From positions 1-15,435 of the forward strand of contig DATHII010000150.1 in assembly GCA_035316885.1 (NCBI GenBank): a stretch of 15,435 bases of DNA, in the 5' to 3' direction. The notes beneath the pieces were generated by a model that was not told the origin of the DNA, did no database searches, and saw only the letters and a program-made list of their open reading frames with translations. This document shows, piece by piece, positions 1 through 6,232 of the stretch. The translations under genes and the position numbers were made by a program. Origin of the DNA: DASRTE01 sp035316885. GTDB taxonomy: Bacteria; Actinomycetota; Actinomycetes; Jiangellales; Jiangellaceae. Each line of letters begins with the position of its first letter. Within the stretch, counting starts at the first letter, position 1.

Positions 1-94
1 GACGGACGCTCACGGCCATGGCGATGAAGACACCTGCCGACCCCAACGGCATCCACCATCGCCGGAGCGAGGCAGCGAACGGGGGCAAGGCCAT
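1..94 (-). CDS. Partial CDS, N-terminus of a probable membrane protein (runs off left edge)
   Basis: Reading leftwards from an ATG at 94-92, 31 codons stay open to the window edge. The peptide begins MALPPFAASLRRWW and continues into a hydrophobic run (GVFIAMAV), which looks like a short basic cytoplasmic lead followed by a first membrane segment. Polysaccharide chain-length (Wzz-like) and other locus membrane proteins often start this way, but nothing family-specific is present and I do not assign a function. It lies in the same direction as the epimerase ending at 295. There is no clear Shine-Dalgarno, though a TANNNT element (TAGCCT) sits just upstream, so a nearly leaderless start is possible. 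The call rests only on position, open frame and hydrophobicity. Confidence 0.35.
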   Translation of the reverse strand, partial: MALPPFAASLRRWWMPLGSAGVFIAMAVSVR

Positions 95-294
95 GGTCCA
101 GGCTAGTCCGTGGTTCCTGGGTCCGAATTCAGGCAATCAGGAGTGACGCGGGGAGGTCGAGGACCCGCGAGACCGCTCGATGGCGGACCGCGTCCATGCT
201 CCCTCCAGCGGCGTAGGCACCACTCGCTGATCTCCAGGTTCCTCGCTACGAACAGGCATCCGGAGACCCGGGCCAGGCTCCGACACCCTCCCCC
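95..294. other. Intergenic gap, nothing convincing
   Basis: About 200 bases lie between the epimerase stop and the partial left-edge gene. Short frames can be read on both strands, but none has a recognisable protein motif or a good ribosome site. No RNA gene, repeat or strong terminator hairpin was seen. It may hold the promoter of the left-edge gene. Confidence 0.5.
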
Positions 295-1227
295 TCAACG
301 CTCAGTTTGTTGCGTGTAGTCACGAAACCACTCGACGGTGCGGAGAAGCCCGGCATGCAGGGACGTTGTTGGTGTCCAGCCGAGCAGCTCACGGGCCGGG
401 GCGAGGTCCGCGACGCGGCGGACCTCCAGCGGTCGTTCGGCGCGGGCCCCGAATTGCGGTGCGGCCTCGCCGTCCACCAGCCGAGCGAGTTGCTCGACGA
501 GAGCCCGGACTGTGACGACCTCGCCGGATCCAACCTCGATCGCAGTGCCCACAGCGTTCGGGGCATGAGCGGCGGCGACAAATGCGTCGACTACGTCGTC
601 GATAAATATCCAGTCGATCTCCCGTCGGCCGCCGCTCAACAACGGCGGCTCGCCTCGCAGCAAGCAATTCGTGACATAGGGGACGAGCTTGGTAACGTCC
701 TGTGGCCCCGGCCCGTAGACCATGAATACCCGCAGGTGCACCACGGGGAGGTTATAGAGGGCGTGAAACATGCGACCGTAGGTCGCGACCGCCGTCTTGG
801 CCGCAGCGTAGGGCGATCCGGGGACAGGGTCGGGGTCACCCGGAAGACATTCCTCCATCGACCCGGCAATCACCACCCGGGGGCGGCCTGACTCGCACGC
901 CGCGGTGAGAAGGTTGACGGTGGCTAACAGAGTGTCGCGGACGGTCGATCCCAGCGCCGCGAACGACCGATCTCCGCTTACGTGGCTGGCCAAGTGAAAG
1001 ACCACGTCGGGCCGGATATCGGATAACACGCGGTGTGCCGCCTCGTCCTCAGCTAGATCCGCGATCGACCACTGTGTGCGGATGCCGTTCTTGCCGGCAG
1101 GCTTTCTTCGTGAGACACCATGAACCTCTGCGCCCAGGTCGAGTAACCGTTGGCGCAGCGCCAAGCCGATGAACCCGGTGGCGCCGGTCACCATTGCCCG
1201 TTTCCCGACGAAGGGCGATCTCGGCAT
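295..1227 (-). CDS. NAD(P)-dependent epimerase/dehydratase-family (extended SDR) sugar-nucleotide enzyme
   Basis: A 310-residue cytoplasmic enzyme of the extended SDR family, acting on an NDP-sugar as 4-epimerase, 4-ketoreductase or dehydratase. The Rossmann glycine motif is GATGFIG at residues 15-21. The active-site elements are Ser123 (GSMEE) and Tyr140-x3-Lys144 (YAAAK). FMVYGPG and DWIFIDDVVDAF, typical of this family, follow in the C-terminal half. The frame is open upstream to 1431, but the extra residues resemble no SDR and overlap an rfbC remnant. The ATG at 1227-1225 sits two residues before the usual lead-in and has GAGGAGT 11 nt upstream, so I chose it. GSMEE replaces the more common SSxxxYG around the catalytic Ser, a variant I associate with ketoreductase-like members of deoxysugar clusters. 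Substrate is not determinable. Its natural operon partner may have been the rfbC copy now decayed just upstream. Confidence 0.88.
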   Translation of the reverse strand: MPRSPFVGKRAMVTGATGFIGLALRQRLLDLGAEVHGVSRRKPAGKNGIRTQWSIADLAEDEAAHRVLSDIRPDVVFHLASHVSGDRSFAALGSTVRDTLLATVNLLTAACESGRPRVVIAGSMEECLPGDPDPVPGSPYAAAKTAVATYGRMFHALYNLPVVHLRVFMVYGPGPQDVTKLVPYVTNCLLRGEPPLLSGGRREIDWIFIDDVVDAFVAAAHAPNAVGTAIEVGSGEVVTVRALVEQLARLVDGEAAPQFGARAERPLEVRRVADLAPARELLGWTPTTSLHAGLLRTVEWFRDYTQQTER

Positions 1228-1256
1228 CAGCGATCGACACTCCTCAGTAGTTGAGC

Positions 1257-1492
1257 TTACGAGCCGGGGCCTCGCCACCGCGTTCGTATGCAACCGCGGG
1301 CGCATCGAACGAGCGTCGCCTCTCCCCTTCCGGGCCGCCGTGCAAGCCACGCAGTACACGAGATCGGTAGCGGGACTGGGAGTCCTGGCTGAACGCGGCA
1401 GAGTCCAGGCCGTGTGCGGCGGCAAACTCACGGTCGTGATGACGCGGCGTTGGAGCTAAGACAGGCACGTCCTCGAGAGGGAGAAGTGACCC
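1257..1492 (-). pseudogene. rfbC: Decayed remnant of a second dTDP-4-dehydrorhamnose 3,5-epimerase gene
   Basis: On the minus strand just ahead of the epimerase, one frame reads LEDVPVLAPTP, then AAHGLDSAAFSQDSQSR, then VLRGLHGGPEGE. This parallels LLIFMPTP, RLHGIDPNAFVQDSLSR and VIRGLHLRSGEGE in the intact RfbC at 2892-3437. About nine residues after the HDR/DDR motif are missing. After EGE (about 1322) the similarity moves to another frame, where ATLVRCARG and RGPGS match AKIVRCSYG and LRPGS before a TAA at 1259-1257. The rest of the protein, including the region of the catalytic Tyr, is absent. A deletion, a frameshift and a 3' truncation mean it cannot make a working enzyme. The similarity is moderate, so it is an old or independently acquired copy rather than a fresh duplicate. 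Confidence 0.72.
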
Positions 1493-1550
1493 CGTACGTC
1501 GATGCCGTGCGGGGCAGGTCGCCTTTGTGCAAAGCGCCTTCGCAAGGTGG

Positions 1551-2537
1551 TTACTCGACATCTTGACCGTCTATCGTGCGCAGCCAGGCAGATCGCCAAT
1601 ATAGTGGGATACTGCGCTGGCAGAATCTGTGGTAGATGCCCTGGCACACAACGTTGTCCAGCACGACGCAGTCGCCCAACTTGACCATTTTCCCGGTTGA
1701 CTCATCGATGATGCGTTGGACGTGGCGTTCCACAGGTGCGCGGGTCCCGCAGTACGGAATCATTTCCGGATCGAACCACATGCCCCGATTCCGATTCTCC
1801 GAACTGAGAGTCGGCATGATCTCGTCCTTTGTGCGAAGCTCGACGAGCTGACGGGGGGAAACGTCAACAACCTGTGTCCTGGCACCATTGCCAGTGCCTT
1901 GGTAGAAGGGATATGGTAATCCGCCGCGTATCCGTAGCCAACGGGGAAGGAGCCTGCGGGTCATCACCTGATACTTGCCGAAAAAGAAGACCGAGAGGCC
2001 GATAAATAGAGTCCGGAGGGTGATATTGCCGCTTGCCAAGTCACGAATATACTGATGCGGATTGTACTTGGATAGCGGTCGAGAAGCACGAAGGATATCA
2101 GTCGCCTGGCATCGGTAAACAGATTCGCCAGTATCGTCGGTGCTGCGTGTATTGGGTGTCAGTATTTCTAAAGCTTGATCGATCGTTGCCGTGGTCTGTG
2201 GTTGCGCTTCTGTAGCCGGGCTAAGCCATTCTTCTCGCCAGAAGAGCAGGCATCCCGCTTGACAACCATCGTGTGCACTTCCATCGCATCTCAGTCCGTC
2301 CAGATGGACCGTGCGATCCATCTGGCGAGTCGCCCCTTTGCCGTCACAGGTCTTGTGCGCGCTGGCTTGAACGCGAAACTCGCGCCCTGCGTACTTGAGC
2401 ATCTCGGGCATAAACAGAAGCCCGTCCACGGCACCGTCAGGGTCAAGGGTCGACAAGATCTCGTCGGCACTTCGAACGCGGAGCAGGTCTCCCTTGCGAT
2501 ACATACGTTTGGTCTGGCTATTTTCAGTTACCGTCAC
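1551..2537 (-). CDS. Uncharacterised protein with two tandem copies of a Cys/His domain
   Basis: A 328-residue protein of unknown function with an internal duplication. Copy A (about residues 16-105) runs LLRVRSADEILSTLD, FMPEMLKYAG, VHLDGLRCDG, FWREEWL. Copy B (about 226-319) runs LVELRTKDEIMPTL, FDPEMIPYCG, VVLDNVVCQG, YWRSAWL. Both carry C-x-G-x2-H-x2-CQ (Cys84, His89, Cys92 and Cys298, His303, Cys306), followed 8 and 12 residues later by two Trp. A moderately hydrophobic linker (around 175-190) joins them. I recall homologues of this layout as hypothetical proteins in bacterial polysaccharide loci; no function is known to me. The frame is open to a TTG at 2558, but a GTG at 2537-2535 has GGAGG five bases upstream, so I prefer it. 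The gene is clearly poorer in G+C than its neighbours, suggesting acquisition. The Cys/His pattern could bind a metal, which is inference. Confidence 0.8.
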   Translation of the reverse strand: MTVTENSQTKRMYRKGDLLRVRSADEILSTLDPDGAVDGLLFMPEMLKYAGREFRVQASAHKTCDGKGATRQMDRTVHLDGLRCDGSAHDGCQAGCLLFWREEWLSPATEAQPQTTATIDQALEILTPNTRSTDDTGESVYRCQATDILRASRPLSKYNPHQYIRDLASGNITLRTLFIGLSVFFFGKYQVMTRRLLPRWLRIRGGLPYPFYQGTGNGARTQVVDVSPRQLVELRTKDEIMPTLSSENRNRGMWFDPEMIPYCGTRAPVERHVQRIIDESTGKMVKLGDCVVLDNVVCQGIYHRFCQRSIPLYWRSAWLRTIDGQDVE

Positions 2538-2571
2538 AGCATCCTCCGGCTGTATCAAAGATGTGGAGTTA

Positions 2572-2790
2572 CTAGAGCGTTCCGACGTCCCAGGCTGCGG
2601 TTTCGTCTTTGCTATAGTTTATCTCCTCGACCGTCTGATGTAGTAATGATTCACGCCTGCCGACAAGTATGACCCGCATCCCGTGATCTGCTAATGCGAT
2701 TGCGGTCGCGCGACCGATTCCAGAGACTGCTCCAGTGACTAGACCGGTGAGTCGGCGCTTCCCCGGCTGGTTTACGTATGTGACTTTCAT
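2572..2790 (-). pseudogene. Truncated short-chain dehydrogenase (N-terminal Rossmann fragment only)
   Basis: An ATG at 2790-2788, with GAGGTGGG upstream, opens a 72-codon frame ending in TAG at 2574-2572. It contains TGAVSGIG, the classical SDR TGx3GxG cofactor motif, at about residues 19-26. RVILVGRRESLL follows, matching the second beta strand and the cofactor-specificity loop. The frame stops shortly after the third strand (AWDV). Classical SDRs are about 250 residues and need a Ser and a YxxxK active site, all missing here, so this is roughly the first quarter of a gene. Its end lies only 35 bases before the chosen start of the tandem-domain protein, so the junction that removed the rest is probably close to 2570. 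Translation is likely, but activity is not. Confidence 0.75.
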
Positions 2791-2891
2791 GGTCTAAGCC
2801 CACCTCAACAACGGAGAACCTGCTCGTACGGGGATAGTAATCATGTCACGTGGCCGCAGATATTGGCCATGTCCGGTCCATACGGCAGGTG

Positions 2892-3437
2892 TCATCGACC
2901 GCTCGCAAGCACTTCGACAAGTGATCGAGCTCGGCGGTCTCGATCCGCGAGCAGGGTGGGTGGAAATGGCCAGGGGATCGCGAGCTCCGGGTCATCGAAG
3001 GCAATCGCGACGTCTTCGCTCGGGTCGTGTGGGCGGTCGATCCGGTAGGCGACGTCAGCAGGTTCGGTGAGTGCCTGGAAGCCGTGCGCACATCCCGCCG
3101 GGACGTAGATCGAATGACAGGTATCATCGCGCAGCCGAAACGTTTCCACCAGAAGGAATGTCGGCGATCCGGGTCGCAGGTCGACCACGACGTCGAATAT
3201 CTCGCCGTACGAGCACCGGACGATCTTGGCCTCGCCCTCACCGGAGCGCAGGTGAAGCCCTCGGATGACACCCTGGGCTGACCGGGAAAGGCTGTCTTGG
3301 ACGAACGCGTTGGGATCAATGCCATGCAGCCGAGCGATGTCAGCGTCGAATGTGCGGCTGAAGAAGCCGCGGTCATCCGCATGAGGTGTTGGCATGAAGA
3401 TCAGCAGGCCGGTGATGGAACTTGTCGCGACGTCCAT
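2892..3437 (-). CDS. rfbC: dTDP-4-dehydrorhamnose 3,5-epimerase family protein (RfbC/RmlC)
   Basis: A 181-residue cupin enzyme that epimerises C3 and/or C5 of an NDP-4-keto-6-deoxyhexose. Family hallmarks in order are: FMPTPHADDRGFF, AFVQDSLSRSAQGVIRGLH with the catalytic base His62, KIVRCSYGEIFDVVVDLR, YVPAGCAHGFQ, VAYRID with the active-site Tyr131, and FDDPELAIPWP. Length and residue positions match RmlC enzymes (about 180-200 aa). A GTG at 3440 directly precedes an ATG at 3437. GGAGG lies 6 nt from the ATG but only 3 nt from the GTG, so I use the ATG. It is transcribed divergently from the methyltransferase at 3518. The motif RGLHLRSGEGEAK instead of the enterobacterial RGLHYQ is what I associate with actinobacterial deoxysugar epimerases, so the sugar need not be rhamnose. 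Confidence 0.9.
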   Translation of the reverse strand: MDVATSSITGLLIFMPTPHADDRGFFSRTFDADIARLHGIDPNAFVQDSLSRSAQGVIRGLHLRSGEGEAKIVRCSYGEIFDVVVDLRPGSPTFLLVETFRLRDDTCHSIYVPAGCAHGFQALTEPADVAYRIDRPHDPSEDVAIAFDDPELAIPWPFPPTLLADRDRRARSLVEVLASGR

Positions 3438-3517
3438 CACCCGCCTCCGGTCGTCCTGCTCGGGTAGTCGCCTGGTCCTCCTGCCGGGAAGGCTGCGGTA
3501 GGTAGTGTGGCGCCATC

Positions 3518-4654
3518 ATGACCGCTGACCACAGGTGCCGTTCCTGCCGTTCCGACCGGGTCGGGCTGGTCCTCGATCTGGGCGATGTGCCGGCGTCGGA
3601 TACCTTCCCACCCTTCAGTTCGCCTGATCCCGATCCGCGGTGGCCGCTCGAGCTGTACATGTGCCGGGATTGCGCGCTGGTGCAGCTTGGACCGGCCGGG
3701 CTTCCAGCGATCGACGAGCAAGGCTCGGTCGAGTCGGCTACTGCGCTCGCGCATGCGCGGAGCGCGGTGCAGTCGATCATGCACGAAGAGGATCTGCGAT
3801 CTGGTGACAGTGTCATCGAGATCGACAGTGGTCACGGCGGGTCCTGGCTTCCTGGCTTCGTACATGCCGGCCTCGTTGAACGCGATTTGGACTCGACGGC
3901 TGACCTCGTCATCGACCTCCATGGCTTGATGCACGAGGCAGATTTGGATGCGGCCGTGGCGGCACATGCTGCCCGAATGGTGCACGGAAGCAGGTTGGTC
4001 TGCGAGTTCTATTACCTCGGCGCATTGGTCGAGAATTCGCTCATAGACACGATTCGACACGGTCATTTCAGCTATCTGTCCCTTGACGCCGCTGTACGCG
4101 CGTTCAGCCGACATGGATTAATCGCCTGCAAGGCGGAGCGGGTACCGACATTCGGAGGAAGCCTGCGCACGTTCGTACGGCGAGCGCAGGATGGCGCCGA
4201 GGCCGATGCCAGCATCGCTGAGCTTCTCGAAGCCGAGAATCGTGCCGGCCTTGACCGCGAGTGGGCCGTGGCCTCCCTGGCCGAGCGGGGACGTGTTGCT
4301 GCCGCAGCGTTTCGCGAGCAGCTTGTGTCGGCCGCTGATCGCGGCGTTTCCATTGCCGGGTATGGAGCGCCGTCGAAAGCCGCGGTTCTGATGTCCCTTG
4401 CTGGCGTCGATGCGTCGCTGCTCCCATACACGGTCGACCTGTCGCAAGCGAAGCATGGCTGCCGAATACCCGGCGCCCATGTACCCATCAGGCCGGTCGA
4501 GGACCTGATCGCCGCTGAGCCAGGTGAGGTCATCGTGCTGACGTGGGACATTGCCACGGAGGTCATCACTCAGCTTCGGCTTATGGCTCAGGACACTGAG
4601 TGGAATCCCAGATTCTGGGTGCCATTGCCGCAGCCGGGCTACATTACGGCCTGA
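3518..4654 (+). CDS. Sugar C-methyltransferase family protein, divergent catalytic motif
   Basis: A 378-residue member of the NDP-hexose C-methyltransferase family (TylC3/TcaB9 type). The N-terminal zinc site is intact (Cys7, Cys10, Cys49, Cys52). A SAM-site motif is recognisable but altered (VIEIDSGHGG, about 99-108). The C-terminal domain has SIAGYGAPSKAAVL and GAHVPIRPVEDL. Compared with the paralogue at 6233-7462 it lacks about 30 residues after motif I, including the acidic residue expected to contact the SAM ribose. DTIYHEHFSYLS is DTIRHGHFSYLS here (residues 177-188), and the Tyr equivalent to Tyr70 of the paralogue is missing; the two His (139 and 183) remain. The frame is complete, so this may be a distinct subfamily rather than decay. 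No good Shine-Dalgarno precedes the ATG, which favours a near-leaderless transcript. It is the only plus-strand gene between two minus-strand blocks. Confidence 0.83.
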   Translation: MTADHRCRSCRSDRVGLVLDLGDVPASDTFPPFSSPDPDPRWPLELYMCRDCALVQLGPAGLPAIDEQGSVESATALAHARSAVQSIMHEEDLRSGDSVIEIDSGHGGSWLPGFVHAGLVERDLDSTADLVIDLHGLMHEADLDAAVAAHAARMVHGSRLVCEFYYLGALVENSLIDTIRHGHFSYLSLDAAVRAFSRHGLIACKAERVPTFGGSLRTFVRRAQDGAEADASIAELLEAENRAGLDREWAVASLAERGRVAAAAFREQLVSAADRGVSIAGYGAPSKAAVLMSLAGVDASLLPYTVDLSQAKHGCRIPGAHVPIRPVEDLIAAEPGEVIVLTWDIATEVITQLRLMAQDTEWNPRFWVPLPQPGYITA

Positions 4655-4720
4655 CGTCACGATGTCGACATTGAGCTGCGCTCCGTCACCACGAACCAGG
4701 ATCCTCGACATCTCAGCCAT
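4655..4720 (-). pseudogene. Truncated 5' end of the next gene in the PIG-L operon
   Basis: Right after the PIG-L stop the minus strand has GGGGAGGTGA, whose last bases are shared with that stop. Eight nt after its GGAGG comes an ATG (4720-4718). This is a better ribosome site than most genes here possess. The frame reads MAEMSRILVRGDGAQLNVD and on to 4655, where the 3' end of the plus-strand methyltransferase begins. The frame stays open much further, but from there it is antisense to that clearly homologous gene. I read this as the surviving first 22 or so codons of an operon gene cut off by rearrangement. I do not recognise the family. Confidence 0.4.
4661..4712. repeat. Inverted repeat between convergent genes
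   Basis: GATGTCGA at 4661-4668 is matched by its exact reverse complement TCGACATC at 4705-4712, with a 36-nt loop. The left arm also lies in a perfect 10-bp palindrome, ATGTCGACAT, at 4662-4671. It sits between the convergent ends of the methyltransferase (4654) and the PIG-L gene (4726), so it might act as a bidirectional terminator or mark a recombination point. The long loop and missing U-tract make it weak as a terminator. Confidence 0.3.
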
Positions 4721-4725
4721 CGTTT

Positions 4726-5370
4726 TCACCTCCCCGCAGCGAGCAGGGCTTTCATGATCACGAAGCCCTCGGCGTACCGGTGCCTGCACTCGACTCCCCG
4801 TATTCTCATCAGTGACAGGAAAGTCTCGTCATCCCACCAGTCGCGGCCCGTCTGCGACGGGAAGCACTCGTGGAGAAGTTCCACCTTGCGGCGGACAATC
4901 TCGGGCTCGAGCGTCACATAGTGGCTCACTCTGCCGAGGTCGCCGTCCCATTTCGGGATCTCGTAGTGGAGCACCAGAGCGTCTCGCCAGACCGTCGGTG
5001 CGAGTTCTGCGATCAGGCGGTGGTCCTGATGGGCGTCATCGGGCCGCGGTGCGAACACCACGTCGGCGGTCATCGACCTCGACACCTGCTCCAAGGCTTC
5101 CTTGACGGCGCCCCAGTAAGTGGGCAGAAACCCGTCGCGCAGTCCCAGGATGTGCATGTCGGTGTCGGCACCGGGCAGGAAGCGCGCGGTCGACTTGATG
5201 GCCTCTTCGTGCCGGCTTCCGGAGCCGGTCGCGACGGCGACGACCGCATGGATGTCTCTCGATTCCGCAAGGGTGAGCAAGGTTCCGCCACACCCGATCT
5301 CCACGTCGTCAGGGTGTGCGCCGAGACAGACGATGCGCAGTGCGCCGGACGGTAACTGGAGCGAGATCAA
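4726..5370 (-). CDS. PIG-L/LmbE-family zinc deacetylase
   Basis: A 214-residue deacetylase of the PIG-L (LmbE-like) family, which removes N-acetyl groups from amino sugars or related substrates. The zinc motif is AHPDD (His19, Asp21, Asp22) and the second metal motif is DDAHQDHR (about 111-118, His114 and His117). GCGGTLL after the first motif is also typical. Length fits short bacterial members. There is no suitable ATG: the start is TTG at 5370-5368, immediately after the TAG of the upstream nucleotidyltransferase, with GGAAG 7 nt before it in that gene's end, so translation is coupled. Its place after RfbF-like and C-methyltransferase genes points to a role in making an amino or branched deoxysugar, or in trimming the glycan. 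The substrate is unknown. It is the last intact gene of its operon. Confidence 0.87.
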   Translation of the reverse strand: MISLQLPSGALRIVCLGAHPDDVEIGCGGTLLTLAESRDIHAVVAVATGSGSRHEEAIKSTARFLPGADTDMHILGLRDGFLPTYWGAVKEALEQVSRSMTADVVFAPRPDDAHQDHRLIAELAPTVWRDALVLHYEIPKWDGDLGRVSHYVTLEPEIVRRKVELLHECFPSQTGRDWWDDETFLSLMRIRGVECRHRYAEGFVIMKALLAAGR

Positions 5371-6210
5371 CTAGCGGCTTCCGTTGATATCGGGCACCTC
5401 AAGTGCATTGATCCGGCGGCCGGCAGTAGGTGAATGCTGTTGCCAGACCGCCCACGGGCTCCTGCCGGTGCGGTAGAGGTCCTCAAGCCACGACCGTTCC
5501 TTCAGGGTGTCCATAGCTGCCCAGAAGCCGTTGTACTGGATGGCGAGCATGCGACCCTCGTCGGCGGCACGTACGCATGCATTCATGACGAGGTCCTCGC
5601 CCTCGTGCAGATAGTCGAAGATGTCCTGCTTGAGGACGAAGTAGCCGCCGTTGATGCGCATATTCATCTCGGCGGCAGGTGTGAACGCGGTGATCCGTGA
5701 CTCGCCGTTGACATCCACGACGTGGAAGGAGTCCTGCGGCGGAACGGCGAGCAGGCTGCCGGCCACATCACTTGCAGTTACCTCATCGATGATCTCATCG
5801 AGGGGAGCGTCGGTCAGCACGTCGCCATAATTTGCTAGGAAGATCTCGTCATCGTCGATGTATCGCCGCACTCGCCGCAACCGCTCACCGATTGCGGTGT
5901 CGATGCCGGTGTCGATGAAGGTGATGCTCCACTCGCTGATGTCGCTCCCGAGCAGTTCGATGTGTTCGCCGCCCTTGGTCAGGACGAAGTCGTTGGAGTG
6001 TGTCTCGTGGTAGTTCAGGAAGTAGTCCTTGACGGCGCGTGCCCCATATCCCAGGCAAAGTATGAAATCAGTGTGGCCGAAGTGGGCGTAATAACGCATG
6101 ACGTGCCACAGGACGGGCCGATGCCCAATCGGCATCATCGGCTTCGGCAGCGAGTCGTCGCTCGATCTCATGCGTAAGCCCAGGCCTCCGCAAAAGAGCA
6201 CTACCTTCAT
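5371..6210 (-). CDS. rfbF: Glucose-1-phosphate cytidylyltransferase-like sugar nucleotidyltransferase
   Basis: A 279-residue nucleotidyltransferase that would join a sugar 1-phosphate to an NTP. The N-terminus has the nucleotide loop CGGLGLRMR and LPKPMMPIGHRPVLWHVMRYY (residues 7-41), then DFILCLGYGARAVKDYFLNY. These and DTGIDTAIGERLRRVRRYI are RfbF signatures rather than RmlA ones, so CTP and glucose 1-phosphate are the expected substrates. The usual YGDG of RfbF is YGDV here (residues 128-131), keeping the metal-binding Asp but changing the next residue, so nucleotide choice is not certain. The frame opens at a TTG (6228), but the ATG at 6210-6208 fits the family start and has AAGGA close upstream. 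It follows the methyltransferase by 22 nt and abuts the PIG-L start. CDP-glucose is the precursor of 3,6-dideoxy and some branched sugars. Confidence 0.85.
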   Translation of the reverse strand: MKVVLFCGGLGLRMRSSDDSLPKPMMPIGHRPVLWHVMRYYAHFGHTDFILCLGYGARAVKDYFLNYHETHSNDFVLTKGGEHIELLGSDISEWSITFIDTGIDTAIGERLRRVRRYIDDDEIFLANYGDVLTDAPLDEIIDEVTASDVAGSLLAVPPQDSFHVVDVNGESRITAFTPAAEMNMRINGGYFVLKQDIFDYLHEGEDLVMNACVRAADEGRMLAIQYNGFWAAMDTLKERSWLEDLYRTGRSPWAVWQQHSPTAGRRINALEVPDINGSR

Positions 6211-6232
6211 GATCCTTGCCCCCCACAATCAA

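Noticed and set aside
1228..1431. N-terminal extension of the 295-1227 epimerase frame
   Set aside because: The 68 extra residues match no SDR N-terminus and overlap the rfbC remnant; a good ribosome site and the family start agree on 1227.
1523..1547. Small hairpins (CTTTG-TG-CAAAG, then CCTT-CGC-AAGG) after the tandem-domain gene
   Set aside because: Stems of four or five pairs without a U-tract are expected by chance and too weak to call a terminator.
2175..2672. Plus-strand frame of 165 codons across the tandem-domain gene and SDR stub
   Set aside because: No motif or ribosome site, and it crosses two genes supported on the other strand.
4118..4654. Continuation of the minus-strand frame that begins at 4720
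   Set aside because: From 4654 down it is exactly antisense to the methyltransferase family gene. Only the first 22 or so codons, outside that gene, were kept as a possible truncated start.
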